Shown here: piece by piece, positions 10,691 through 22,953 of the stretch | How the letters are laid out: the number at the start of each line of letters is the position of its first letter | How positions within the stretch are numbered: position 1 is the first letter of the stretch | Origin: Cryptomeria japonica | Lineage: Eukaryota; Streptophyta; Pinopsida; Cupressales; Cupressaceae | Reading direction: 5' to 3' | Length of the DNA: 58,000 bases | Assembly: GCF_030272615.1 (NCBI RefSeq) | Contig: NC_081405.1 | Coordinates: forward strand, 648,621,420 to 648,679,419 | Notes under the pieces: model-generated | Told to the model about the DNA's origin: nothing | Database searches by the model: none | The model's input: only the letters and a program-made list of their open reading frames with translations | Translations under genes and position numbers: made by a program

Positions 10691-13600
10691 TAAGGTTCTC
10701 GCTCTTTAAAAATAATTTTATTATTATAATTATAATTATATAGATTTAATAGTTAAATTAGGATTATATTTTTAAGAAAAAGAAAGTGTGAGTTATAGTT
10801 AATATTATAAAAATATAATTAAAATAATATTTTTTAAAATAACAATAATTTAAATTATAATAATTTTTTTCGCTCGACAAGAAGCCAAAGCCAAATATAT
10901 TAAAATATGATAAAAACACAACAAGATATCTAGTATCATGTATCAAAATATGATTCAAAGTCTATGAGTGAAACCATAACCCTTAGAAACCAAAAATTGC
11001 GCAAAAACAAGGGCTAGTATCCACTACCAAGGATAATTATAATAATTAAGAATTACAAAAAATATTTTTATTACAATACTATAAAGTTAAGTACTCCCCA
11101 CTACATGGCACTTATTTACCTATGATATGGAATTAATCTGCAAGTTAGGAATCTCTATTGAAACATTCAAGAAGTTGGTAACTCCTCTCCAGACATCGAT
11201 GGAGAGTTGAGTGGATGTTATCTTTAAGTAAACAAGTTTGTTTTAGACAACCATAGAGTCTTGATTGATGGCTTTCTGTAAGTTATTAATCCCCTCTATT
11301 AGGGGAATATGCAAATGATTGCGTAAGTTTTCATTTTATCTAAGTCCATTTTCTTAAAGCACTAATATTTTTGCCTTGGATATATAAATTTCCCAATAAA
11401 AGAATACCCTAGGCTTGAGGATGACCATTTTACAATTGAAATAGATATTCTAAGGAAAAATCCCTTGCCATCCTCTTCATTCCTACCTACTTATTAATAT
11501 AAATGAATGCATCCAATCAATAGATAATTAAGCTAGATCAAGTGAATTAGTACTAATAATTAAAACTATTTAAATTAAATATAATATTTTGTTTTAAAGT
11601 GATGATGAATAAATGAATTTGGATTGATAATTGAAATTACCAAATTGAATTTAGGAATCTTAATGAATTAAATGTGATATATTTCATTCAAATATTAACG
11701 ATGAAATGTTGTGACAAGTGTTAGAAGTTGATTCGTTAATGTTCTATAATTTAATGGTTGATATATATGAAAATCTCAAATTATATGTAGTAACTTTCTT
11801 TTTATTTTATATCATCTATACAAGTACAACTCTAATCCATGTAGTACAAATTTTAGCAAAAACCATGTGCAATTTTGGAATATATTCACCTTAGAAATTT
11901 TATCATGTAATAGTCCTAGGATGATGTTATGAGTATAAAATGAATATATTATTGTTCAAACTCTTAGATATAAATGTCTTCACATTTTTATAATGATTTC
12001 AACTAATTGTTAATATCCTTAAATACAACAAAGAATCATGTAACTGAACAAAATATATGCAATGTTGGCTTTCAAGGTTTAGTGAAGTGATTGAAAAGAC
12101 AAGAATTATTTTTTTTATTTTAAAATTTCATGTTCAATTTTGTGACTAAAAATCTTGCTATCTACATCCTCATTCATTTCCTATTATTGGAGATAACTCT
12201 TATCATATTTATTTCTCCTACATCCATATCTAAATATATATTTTCACCTTCTTGTCTTGCCATATCTACTCAATCATTTTCACTATCATTATCTTCATGT
12301 ACCCTACATTTTATCATACATTCTTCTATTGTATCCTTCCTTTCGTACAATCCCATTAAGGTTTTCACTTCCTCATCTATTCTTCCTATAGCTACATTTG
12401 CAACATCTTCCATCCTTCTCCTTGATTTCATCATGCTACCCTAAATCCCTTATGTTTCTTCTTTCTTCTTACTATTTTCTTTCTATATATAACATCCATT
12501 TCTATAAAGAGACATGAATATCACTTATTATAAGGTTACTTTCAATCTAATCCTAATTCATTATCCTCCTTCCCAAAGCTATAGTTACACTCTGGTACAA
12601 CACTAATGGCACACAACTCTTATTGTAGGTGCTAAAACCCCATTGAATTGAATCCAGTAGATGGATAAAGGAGGTTGTGTCTGTTGAAAGAAACCCACAT
12701 GATTGGAAAAGGTACTATACTATAGGTACAATACTTAGTCACTATAAGAACATATATCTATGTTGCAACCAATAAATCCTATGATACAAGGATTTGACAA
12801 CACAACACCAAAGCACAAGATAACCTAGATATCCACACAAAAAGGTTCTAATTAATTTATAAAGTAGAAAAACTCATAAAAAAATGTACATGAATATGAA
12901 GAACTCACATTCAAAAGAGAACAAAATTTAAAAGTAAGATCATTTCAAGTATCTCAATTTAATAATCATTTACACATGTTTGATTCCCTTAAAAATATTG
13001 GGTCATATTTAACACTCTCTTGTTCTGCCCTTCATATTGCTTTCTGACACATGCACCCCTTTTCCTTTGTCTTTCTTGTTCTCTATTTTCTATTTTTACC
13101 TTATTATTGATTGTTTCCCTTTTATTCTTCCATATTCTTTCTCTCTTCCACTTCTTTCCTCTATTTTATTCTCTTATAAAATCTCCCCAAAATATAGAAG
13201 TTTATAAAAACTAACCTTTAAAATGGGTACAATGCTCAAAATCTCATTATAAATGCTCAACAACGCATTTTTTAGTTCATAATTCACACTTAAATTATTT
13301 ATTCTCCATTTTTTCCATGTTCTTGTTCATTAATGCATTAGAAACTAGGTATTGTTTCCTAACAGTAGTTGAAAAATTTTAAACTATAATAAATATACAT
13401 GTTGGTAGGTAGAAAAATACAATGACAAGAAGAAAAAAAGGGTGATACCCTTACATCAGGTTAGTCATATGCTCACTCAAACTAATAATAGTGGTTGGTA
13501 GTAGATTTAAAATGTAGTTTCTACTTAATTTTTTTGGAATTGAAATAGAATAGAAAAAAATTATCCTTCATGAGTTAAAAGATAGTTTGGGGACAACATA

Positions 13601-13810
13601 TTCATTTAGTTTTCTTTGTTAAATGTTGATCCTTTTGTTCTTCAATTTGATAATGAACTTTATTGTCTTGAAAACCATATGTTAACTAAAGAAAAATAAA
13701 CTAAAAACTAAAATGTGTATACTAACACACCCCTCTTAGAAAATAAATATTACATAAAGACAATTCTTCATAAATTGTGTAAGGCAACAATTCCATCAAT
13801 TATTAGAAAA
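10691..13810. other. AT-rich region without a recognisable gene
   Basis: About 3.1 kb. A minus-strand stretch at 12130-12440 reads as a lysine/glutamate-rich peptide with three stops, and could be an old Gag-like fragment, but no motif supports it. The rest is low-complexity AT-rich DNA and T/C-rich runs (13020-13180). Confidence 0.5.
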
Positions 13811-13814
13811 AAAA

Positions 13815-14700
13815 AACTATGGAACAAAGTTTTTCATATTTGAGCTCCTTCGAAACTTATTTTCCTCTTATTATCAACATCCCTTGGACCATTTTCTACC
13901 TCTTCTTTTCTAGTTATCAATGGTGTTGGAATATGCTTCAATCCATTTCTTTCCAAAGTATAAGTATTTTCTCTACCATCATGTATTGTCTTTGTGTCTA
14001 ATCATCAAAGTCTTCCAAAGAGAAAATGGCATACATTTATAAGCATGATATCATACGAGAAATCATCTTCATAAGTGCCAATTGAAAAAATCACTAGGAA
14101 ATTACCAATCAATAATGACTTGGTACCTTTTATTTTTAAATGGCATATTGTAAGGAGTAGGATGAGTTATTCATTTTAGCCCCAGCTTATCTACCATTTT
14201 AGTTTAGAATAAATTATTAGTACTAACAATAACTACTATGACCTCGCAACATTTACCCAATATTTTTTCTTGGACAAATTTATTTTCTCTTTTTGTTTGC
14301 TTCAAAAATATATTCTTTATCATAAGTGCTTCTCCTCTATTAGGTTCTTTTGTTTTACTACAAAACCTTGTATCTATTACACTTGCAACCTCTATTCTCC
14401 TTATACTCTTAGCATATGTTGTGGGAACTCATCAAATATTTGGATTGACTAGACACATGTGAAATAGGTCCCTCAAAAGCCTCTATCTTTGCCTCTTATA
14501 AATATCCACCTCTACCTCTCACATGGTATGGTATTCCTTGTTTTTCATTTTTCTCCTTTTGATTATTTGAAGGCTTAGCCTCCTTCTCATGGCTATATTG
14601 TTTTGCAACTATCCTCTACCTCTCAATGGCCTCGGTGGTTTGCCTCTCTCTCCATCTCTACCTTGGGCTCTCTATCCCCATCCTCCATCCCTTTGTCCTC
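13815..14700 (-). pseudogene. Ty3/gypsy Gag C-terminus and retropepsin-like protease remnant
   Basis: Minus-strand order: a basic linker (AKQYSHEKEAKPSNN), RGRGGYL, a decayed zinc knuckle (GTYFTCV...SIQIF), then GEALMIKNIFLK and a chromovirus-type protease domain. The protease shows KCCEVIV, NNLF, KMVDKLGLK, ITHPTPYN and, after a frameshift, SIGTYEDDFSYDIM, CHFLFGRL and IHDGRENTYTL. In functional relatives the active site reads DSGST; here it is eroded (VSTNN). At least two frameshifts and several stops are present. No RT follows on the left. It lies directly downstream of the PMD segment on the same strand, and its linker is in the PMD frame. Confidence 0.78.
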
Positions 14701-15160
14701 CTAGATCCCTAACAACCCTCCTAGCCCCTCCTCTACTATCCACCGCTATCCTCCTCATCATCATCATCCAAACCTAGAGCTGGCTATCCAAGACCTGTCA
14801 AATGTGGGAATGGATGTGGGGCAAAATAGGCCACATACTCATCTATCATACCTACATTGGCCACATCATGTAACATATCCCATGGCATCAAAACCATCTC
14901 TTGAAACTGTGTGAGAGCCTCAATATAAGACAAAATCGGTCCCCAATGGACCTACTCTCTCACTGTGCATGCAAACTTGCCTAACCCCTGTGGCATCTAT
15001 TGCACTCTGTCTAATTGCTTGGTTACCCTATCAATCAAATGTCTATCCAAAATATAGGGAGTTTTCCCAATGAGGTACCTGCTATGAAAAAAATGGTAAC
15101 TCTCAGCCATCCTCCTCCCAAGCCTTGCAATCTAGATATGGCCTCCATGTGACACTATCT
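14701..15160 (-). pseudogene. Plant mobile domain (PMD) protein, C-terminal part, cut by copia-2
   Basis: Minus-strand translation gives SVTWRPYLDCKAWEED at the cut end, then (after a shift) RYLIGKTPYILDRHLIDRV, KQLDRVQ, VHWGPILSYIEALTQFQEM and VGMIDEYVAYFAPHPFPHL. It ends in an acidic DDDDEEDSGG run. This resembles the C-terminal half of the PMD of MAIN/MAIL1-like and transposon-borne proteins. Joined to 22954-23755 over the copia-2 target site, the frame is continuous. It carries several stops. Confidence 0.75.
15156..15160. other. Target-site duplication of copia-2, left copy (TATCT)
   Basis: Matches 22949-22953 exactly. Confidence 0.9.
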
Positions 15161-16711
15161 TGTTGGCAATATTGCATTATAATAGGAAATGAAAGATTGT
15201 TGGCATTTCATAAGGATATTGAGAAGGTTGTTGATGATTATGGATATAATTGATTAAAGATGTTTTACTATCTTGATATTATTATTTTGTCATTGGTGTC
15301 AAGAAATTGATTTTCTAATTCAGTATGATGTTGCCATATCTTGAGAAGTATGATATGAAGGTTATAAAGATGTCAGTAAAAGACACAGGAAAGAATGTGA
15401 TGAATAAGGGGATGAATAAGGTATTCAATGGGCAACTACTACCGAGTCAGAAAATGATGAGATCATGATGTTTTAGATTGTTTTAACATCATACATATGT
15501 TGTAAACTATAAAGGTTAATACTATACTATGTTATCAACCAGAGAACCTAGTAGGTAAACCCTAAGGAACCTAGTCAGTAAACCCTAAGGTTATCACTAT
15601 CAGTTAATGAAGGCAGAATGTCTACCGAGTGAAGTTTAGTATTCACCGAGTTGTTACCGAGTTGTAACTGAGCTATAACAAAATGCATTAAATGTTTACA
15701 TACGGTATTTAATGAAGGAAGATGATGAGCTGGAGCGGATTAAATGATTGGTAAGCCATGGAAGAAGTTTGCTCAAATCTAAGGCAATGAAAAGTCGGCA
15801 TGAAGATCTATAGCTCAGATTGAACCGCAATACCCCGGCACAAGTTCCAAGACTAGTATGCAAGTTCCAAGGCAGGGTAAAATGTTTTAAGATCAAAAGA
15901 TGCATTGAACTTGGACAAGATTGAAGATCTGATGGCTATGATTGATCATGGGAAATGTGGTCAAGGAGATTAAGTGGTTATCTAATTGTTTATAAATAGG
16001 AAACTATTGATAAACAATGTACACGGGCAAGTGTATGCATAGGGATGCTACATAGTGATTACTGAGCACAAAAGCTTGAAGACCTGTTCGAATAATAGAG
16101 TATAGAAGCCCAGCAGATAGACAAGATTAGTTCTATGTCTAGATTGTATTGAACAAATAAGAACCTGCTTTAGCATTTTAGATGTGAAGTTGCAAATAGA
16201 TTTTTATTACTGTTATTTTGTGAAAGTGATAGAAAATCTCTTAACCGAGTGGACTTAATAGTCTTATATGTAAACCCTCTAGCAAGGTGACATTCTGATT
16301 GAGTGTTTGAAATCCTTTAACAAGGTCACTTCTAACAAAATGAATATCCTAACAGATCTGAGGTAAATCCCTTAACCGGGTCACATCTAGCAATGTGTTT
16401 GTAATCTTTAATAGGATTTGCTTTTAACCGAGCATACTCTAGAAGTGTATATTTCTTAGTGGGTCTGAAATCCCACAGTGGTTTTTCCCTATTTGGGTTT
16501 CCACATTAAATCTAGTGTTATAAGGTTTATATTGTTCATATGCTTTTGAGTTTGCATGTTTAACAATTTTGGTTATATTGCTGATATATATGTTACCAAG
16601 GTTGAATCTGATGTTTTTATGGATGATTAAGTTTGTATGATTCACCCCCCCCCCCCCCTCTCATCTTGTTGGCTATTGGATCTGTACTTATATTAAGTAT
16701 CAGAACTATCA
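15161..16711 (+). repeat. copia-2 5' LTR
   Basis: TG...CA ends. It contains the GTGGTTTTTCCC...GGGTTTCCAC block (about 16481-16504), the CCGAGT/TCTAACA ladder (16235-16445), and a long C homopolymer at about 16644-16659 that is longer than in the 3' LTR. Confidence 0.94.
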
Positions 16712-16713
16712 AT

Positions 16714-16725
16714 TGGTATCAGAGC
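16714..16725 (+). promoter_or_regulatory. Primer binding site of copia-2
   Basis: TGGTATCAGAGC, two bases after the 5' LTR; initiator-Met tRNA type. Confidence 0.93.
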
Positions 16726-16775
16726 TTTGGATTCCAGAAGGAAAGTTTAAAGGCATTTGAGTTAAAGATCCAAAG

Positions 16776-17836
16776 ATGTATAAGAGGGATGCACCAAAGC
16801 TGAACAAGTCAAGTTTCTCTACATGGCAGAAAAGGATGAAGCTACATCTATTAGGAATTAGAGAATATGTTGTATACTATCTCGAGAATGATTTTGTTGC
16901 ACTGAGCACCTATCCATTGACTATGGAAGAGATAAGGGCAAAGCAAGAACATAATCAAGCAATGATTGAAATAACATCTGCATTGACCAACTCAGAGTTT
17001 AATAATCTAGAAGGCTGCAATGATGCAAAGGCAATGTGGGATAAGCTCATATCAGTATATGGAGGAGATGAACATGTTCAAAGAGCAAAAGTAGATAGTC
17101 TGAGAGGACAACTTGAATCTATGAGGATGAAAGAAGGTGAGAACATAACTTAGTATAGCACAAGACTAAAGGAGATTGTCAATCAAATCAAAGAAGCAGG
17201 TGGAACTATGAAGAAAAGGATATAACAAGTAAGTTGTTGAGAACCCTTCTACCAGCTTATGCAATCTGAGTCTCTATAATCAATGAATTAAGGTCTGTAC
17301 CTAATATGACAGTTTCTTTAGATGCTACTATTGGTAAGCTACATACATTTGAGTTAAGTAATTTTGATAACAGTGGATCTTCGGTAAATAAAGTTGAATC
17401 TGCATTTAGTTCTTTTCATCTTGATGAATCTAATGATTACAATGAAAGAAAGTATAAGTACTCTAAAGGAGATCACAGTGGAGCAAGTGAAAGATTTTGG
17501 AAGAACATGGAAGAAGTACACAAACTGTATGAAGAAATCAGAAAGCAAGAAGAGTTTGAAGCACTATTAGCCAAAAGGTTACCAAGAGGCAAAGGTAAGT
17601 ATAAAGGAAAACTACCTTTGAAATGTTTCAATTGTGACAAGATAGGACATATGGCTTCTAACTGTCCTGACAAAGATTTTACTGAAAGAAGATATTACTG
17701 AGATGATAGATAGAAAGATATTCATTATAGAGGACACTGAGACTTCAGAAGAAGAGATAGAAAGACATGCTTAATAGCTGATGAGGAATCTAATGATGAT
17801 AAATCAGATGAGACTGATACAGAGGAAGTAGTTTAT
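16776..17836 (+). pseudogene. gag: copia-2 gag remnant
   Basis: Starts at ATG 16776 (MYKRDAPKLNKSSFSTWQKR). The capsid region has MWDKLISVYGGDEHVQRAKVDSL. TAG 17151 replaces the Gln seen in copia-1, a frameshift near 17215-17222 follows, and TGA lies at 17273. The zinc knuckle is intact (17624-17665, CFNCDKIGHMASNC, CX2CX4HX4C). After TGA 17699 the frame runs on through an acidic linker into protease with further stops. Gag forms the particle and binds RNA. Confidence 0.92.
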
Positions 17837-18403
17837 GTGGCTATCAAGGATGGCTCAGATGAAGAAAGGTATGAAGAAAAATCTCTAATATCTCACATAA
17901 ACACTAATGATTCTTGGATTATAGATAGTGGATGCTCACATCATATGATAGGAGATAAACACAAGTTTGTTATATTAGAAGATTATGATGGAGGCTACGT
18001 TAGATTTGGTAATGATGCACCATGTCCAGTAAGAGGTAAAGGATCTATAACACTTCTTGATAATGCAAGATGCAATGATGTTTATTGGGTTGAAGGTTTG
18101 AAATACAATTTGTTGAGTGTAGCATGGCTAAACAACACAGGTTACCAAATAGAATTTCAGAAAGGAATTGTCAAAGTTCATGACAAAAATGGAAAGTTAG
18201 CTACTACCGGGACCCAAACAAAAGGTAATACATTTCACCTTAACTCAACTCGGAATAAGTGTTTGCATGCAAAGATTGATGATACCTGGTTATGGCATAA
18301 AAGGTTTTGTCATGTCAATTTTGATAATCTAATCAAAATAAGCAAGAAGCACAGAGTAAGAGGTCTACCAAGTCTTGAAAAACCTAAGAATGCTATATGC
18401 TGA
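17837..18403 (+). pseudogene. pol: copia-2 protease and GAG-pre-integrase
   Basis: Open for 188 codons. Protease active site WIIDSGCSHHM is intact; YVRFGNDAPCPVRGKGSI and DVYWVEGLKYNLLSV are typical of copia protease. The pre-integrase HHCC region has WLWHKRFCHVNFDNL. It ends at TGA 18401, next to a frameshift into the integrase frame. Confidence 0.92.
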
Positions 18404-19274
18404 GGACGCCAAAATGGGTAAGATGACAAGATTAAGCTTTACAAGTAAGTCTTACACTTCTAAGCGAATTTTAGATCTAGTGCACACTGATCTTTGTGGT
18501 CCTATGAATGTTCAAAGTTATTATGGTGATAAATATTTCATATTATTTGTGGATCACTATTCAAGGATGATGTCAGTAATGTTTTTAAAAGAAAAATCAG
18601 AATCTTTTCAAATGTTTAAATGGTACAAGGAAAGAGTTGAAAATGAAACAGGAAGACAACTGAAATGTCTTAGATTAGATAGAGGAGGAGAGTTCACATC
18701 TAATGAGTTCAACTTGTTTTGCAATGATCATGGTATTAAAAGACAAGTCTCTGCACCAAGAACTCCATGGTAGAATGGAATAGCTGAAAGAAGAAACAGA
18801 TCTATTGTGGATTGTGCTAGAACACTAATGATTGAAAAGAAGGTGCCACAAACATTTTGGAGAGAAGCAATAAGCACAGCAGTTTACACCTTGAACCGAG
18901 TTCAATTGAAGAAAGGTACTTTGAAGACACCATATGAAATCTAGTATGATAAGAAACCTAATGTTAGTTATTTTAAAATCTTTGGAAGTAGATGCTATGT
19001 TCATAAAGATGATAGAAATGGCAAGTTTGATTAGAAAAGTGAAGTAGGAATGTCTCTAGGTTACTCTTCTAGAAGCAAAGCATTTAAATGTCTGATCAAA
19101 TCATCTAACAAAATAGTAGAAAGTGCAAATGTGAAAATTGATGAATTTGCAAAAAGAAACGATGAAGGAAATTCCAAGGAACCAGAAGACTATGATGAAT
19201 TTGTCTATGTTCAATCGAGAAGTTCTACCGAGAAGACTGTTGAAGAAAATGAAGAGAATATCCAATTACTATGA
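18375..19274 (+). pseudogene. pol: copia-2 integrase remnant
   Basis: All three catalytic residues are visible: HTDLCGPM (Asp codon 18489-18491), LRLDRGGEF and NGIAERRN. A TAG at 18771 precedes the NGIAE block where copia-1 has CAG (Gln). Further stops lie at 18942 (Trp in copia-1) and 19032. The C-terminal GYSSRSKAFKCL block and an acidic tail follow, ending at TGA 19272 with a frameshift. Confidence 0.92.
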
Positions 19275-20954
19275 TGAAGAAGATCATATAGAGCCTATCG
19301 AGCCTGTATTAGCCAAGTATGTAAGAAGACATCATGCACCAGGTCAAATTATAGGAGATAAGGATGATCCAATGATGATAAGGAACAAACTGAGACAGAA
19401 CACATGTTTGATGTCTAAATTTGAACCAAGAATAGTAAAAGAGGCATTTAACAATGAAGATTGAGTAAATGCTATGACAGAAGAGATTGATCAAATCAAG
19501 AAGAATGACACATGGACACTAATCCCAAGATCGAAGGACAAAAATGTAATCGGTACAAAGTGGATTATCAGAAAAAAGCTAAATGAAAAAGGTGAAGTCA
19601 TTCAAAACAAAGCAAGACTAGTTTGCAAAGGTTATGCTCAAGAAGAAGGAATTGATTATGGTGAAACTTTTGCACCTGTTGCTAGACTTGAAGGAGTTAG
19701 AACATTGTTGGCCTATGCTGCTTTCAAGAACTTCAAGATATATCAAATGGATGTCAAATCTGCATTTCTGAATCGAATATTAGAAGAAGAAGTTTTCATT
19801 GAACAAAGTGAAGGATTTGTTGAAGACAAAAATAAAGATCAGGTATGTAAATTGAACAAAGCTTTATATGGTTTGAAACAAGCACCAAGAGCATGGTATG
19901 AAAGATTGCACTCTTATTTGATTAAGATTGGTTTTATAAGGACAAGTGAGAACAACAACATGTACATGAAGAATGATGAAAATGGAATACTGATCTCAGC
20001 CATATTTGTTGATGATATTATATTTTGTGGAAATGACTCTTTTTGCAAGAACTTTGGAAATGAAATGAGAAAAGAATTTGAGATGTCATTAATCGGTGAG
20101 ATAAAGTATTTTATAGGTTTACAGATACTGCAAATGAAAAATGAGATTTTCATTACTCAATCCAAGTACATAAAGGAAATCTTGAAGAAATTTGGAATGG
20201 ATGATTCAAAACCAGTAAGTACTCCTATGACTACCAACTATAAATTATCAAAGAATGATGAATTTGCATCTATTGATGAGACACTCTACCGATCCATGAT
20301 TGGAAAACTACAATATGTTGTTCACAGCAGACCAGATATAGCACATGCAGTAGGTATAGTTGCAAGATTCTCTGCAGATCCTAAGGAAACACACATGACA
20401 ACAATCAAAAGAATTTTTAGATACTTGAAAGGCACAGGGCATTATGGCTTAGTATATCAGAAAGGAAATGATTTTGATTTAAAAGTTTATATTGATTCTG
20501 ATTGGGCAGGCAACATTGATGACATGAAAAGCACAAGTGGAGGATCTTTCATTTTAGGAGAAAGACTAGTGAGTTGGCTTAGCAAGAAACAAGGATGTGT
20601 TTCATAGTCAATAGCAAAAGCTGAATATGTTGCTGCAACATTGAATTGTACCAACATTGCATGGATCAAACAGCTGTTGGAAGGTATAAATGAAAGAGTT
20701 ACCGAGCCAGTAACTATATTCTTTGACAATACTAGTGCCATTAATATTTCAAAGAATCCATGCACTCTAACACAAAGCACATATCTATCAAATATCATTA
20801 TCTTAGAGAAGAAGCTCAAGAGAAGAAAGTGGTGTTGGAATATATTAGTACAAAGGAGAAAATAGCAGATATCTTCACCAAGCCACTACCAAAGGACACT
20901 TTTGAATATCTTAGAAGTAAGTTAGGGGTCCTACCCCTATCTTCTACTCACTGA
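19275..20954 (+). pseudogene. pol: copia-2 reverse transcriptase / RNase H
   Basis: After TGA 19462 (Trp in copia-1) the frame is open for 377 codons (19474-20607). RT motifs: [33 protein letters not shown] followed by Arg where Gly is usual, [15 protein letters not shown] and [11 protein letters not shown] (DD at 20011-20016). RNase H has [31 protein letters not shown] and KYHYLREE. TAG 20605 and a 1-base deletion near 20760 break it. It ends KLGVLPLSSTH with TGA 20952-20954. This is the best preserved pol in the window. Confidence 0.94.
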
Positions 20955-21412
20955 CCGAGTTCGGTGAAAGCATCAATCCGATGACTAATGACTATATTTT
21001 GGGAGTTGATGCTGAGTTATACACTTTAGGATGTTTTCTAAAGGTGTATAGGACATAATACATGAAATATTATAGGGAACAGGAATTGAAGACAAAATGC
21101 TCTGACCGAGACTCAGTTGATACACAAATAGTAATATATAACTTCTTATAGAAAGAAATTATGTTTTAGTTCTTTACTTTTTGGCATTGTTGTTAAAGGG
21201 GGAGAAGACATACAAAGGGGGAGAAGACTACTATGAAGGAGAGACAACTAAGAGAAGACCTATTAGGGGAGAAGACTAAGAGAAAACTACAGATTGGAAA
21301 GAAGACAGAAATGAGGAGAAGTCTAATGTATGGGGGAGAACATTTCAGCATTTCAGAATCACAGCAATCCGAATCTATTAAGGTCAAATCAATTGGTTTT
21401 GCCATCAATGCC
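20955..21412 (+). other. copia-2 3' internal non-coding region
   Basis: No ORF with support. Contains several AAAGGGGGAGAAGAC purine runs (21197-21330), as in copia-1 and copia-3. Confidence 0.7.
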
Positions 21413-21424
21413 AAAGGGGGAGAT
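21413..21424 (+). promoter_or_regulatory. Polypurine tract of copia-2
   Basis: AAAGGGGGAGAT directly before the 3' LTR; plus-strand priming site. Confidence 0.9.
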
Positions 21425-22948
21425 TGTTGGCAATATTGCATTATAACAGACAATGAAAGATTGTTGGCATTTCATAAGGATATTGAGAAGGTTGTTGATG
21501 ATTATGGATATAACTAATTAAAGAAGTTTTACTATCTTGATATTATTATTTTGTCATTGGTGTCAAGAAATTGATTTTCTCATTCAGGATGATGTTGCCA
21601 TATCTTGAGAAGTATGATATTAAGGTTATAAAGATGTTGGTAAAAGACACAGGAAAGAATATGATGAATAAGGGGATGAATAAGGTATTCAATGGGCAAC
21701 TACTACTGAGTCAGACAATGATGAGATCATGATGTTTTAGATTGTTTTAACATCATACATATGTTGTAAATTGTAAAGGTTAATACTATACTATGTTATC
21801 ACAAAAAGAACCTAGTCGGTAAACCCTAAGGTTATCACTATCGGTTAATGAAGGCGGAATGTCTACCGAGTGAAGTTTAGTATTCACCAAGTTGTTACCG
21901 AGTTGTAACCGAGCTATAATAGAATGCATTAAATGTTTACATACGATATTTAATGAAGGAAGCTGATGACCTAGAGCGAATTAAATTATTGGTAAGTCGT
22001 GGAAGAAGTTTGTTCGAATATAAGGCAATGAAAAGTCAGCATGAAGATCTATAGCTCAGATTGAACCGCAATACCCTGGCACAAGTTCCAAGACTAGTAT
22101 GCAAGTTCCAAGGCAGGGTAAAATGTTTTTAGATTGAAAGATACATTGAACCTAGATAAGATTGAAGATCTAATGGCTTTGATTGATCATGGGAAATGTG
22201 ATCAAGGAGATTAAGCGGTTATCTAATTGTTTATAAATAGGAAACTGTTGATAAAAAATGTATGCGAGCAAGTGTATGCATAGGGATGCTACATAGTGAT
22301 TACCGAGCACAAAAGCTTGAAGATCTGTTTGAATAACAGAGTATAGAAGCCCAGTAGATAGACAAGATTAGTTCTATGTCTAGATTGTATTGAACAAATA
22401 AGAATCTGCTTTAGCATTTTAGATGTGAAGTTGTAGATAGATTTTTATTATTGTTATTTTGTGAAAGTGACAGAAAATCTCTTAACTAAGTGGACTTAAT
22501 AGTCTTATATGTAAACCTTCTAGCAAGGTGACATTCTGATTGAGTGTTTGAAATCCTTTAACAAGGTCACTTCTAACAAAGTGAAGATCCTAACAGATCT
22601 GAGGGAAATCCCTTAACTGGATCACATCTAGCAATGTGTTTGTAATCTTTAACAGGATTTTCTTTTAACCGAGCATATTCTATAAGAGTATATTTCTTAG
22701 TGGGTCCGAAATCCCATAGTGGTTTTTCCCTATTTGGGTTTCCACGTTAAATCTAGTGTTATGAGGTTTATATTGTTCATATGCTTTTGAGTTTGCATGT
22801 TTAACAATTTTGGTTATATTGTTGATATATATGTTACCGAGGTTGAATCTGATGTTTTTATGGATGATTAAGTTTGTATGATTCACCCCCCCCCCTCTCA
22901 TCTTGTTGGCTATTGGATCTATACTTATATTAAGTATCAGAACTATCA
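21425..22948 (+). repeat. copia-2 3' LTR
   Basis: Co-linear with the 5' LTR; lacks the 22-27 bp duplication and has a shorter C homopolymer (about 22886-22895). Confidence 0.94.
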
Positions 22949-22953
22949 TATCT
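22949..22953. other. Target-site duplication of copia-2, right copy (TATCT)
   Basis: Matches 15156-15160. Confidence 0.9.

Larger units (their letters stand above)
15161..22948 (+). mobile_element. Ty1/copia retrotransposon 'copia-2', full-length but dead
   Basis: A 7.79-kb element with LTRs of 1551 and 1524 bp (TGTTGGCAATATTGC...AACTATCA), an iMet primer site, a clean polypurine tract and a perfect TSD (TATCT). Over the first 385 bp the LTRs differ by about 15 substitutions by eye, plus a 22-27 bp tandem duplication (about 15548-15592) present only in the 5' LTR. It is therefore younger than copia-1. It has the same architecture and LTR style as copia-1, but a separate family. It sits inside a PMD coding sequence. 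Confidence 0.96.

Noticed and set aside
12130-12444. Plus-strand hydrophobic ORF
   Set aside because: T-rich low-complexity sequence; no start context or homologous motif. The minus strand of the same stretch is slightly more protein-like but has three stops.
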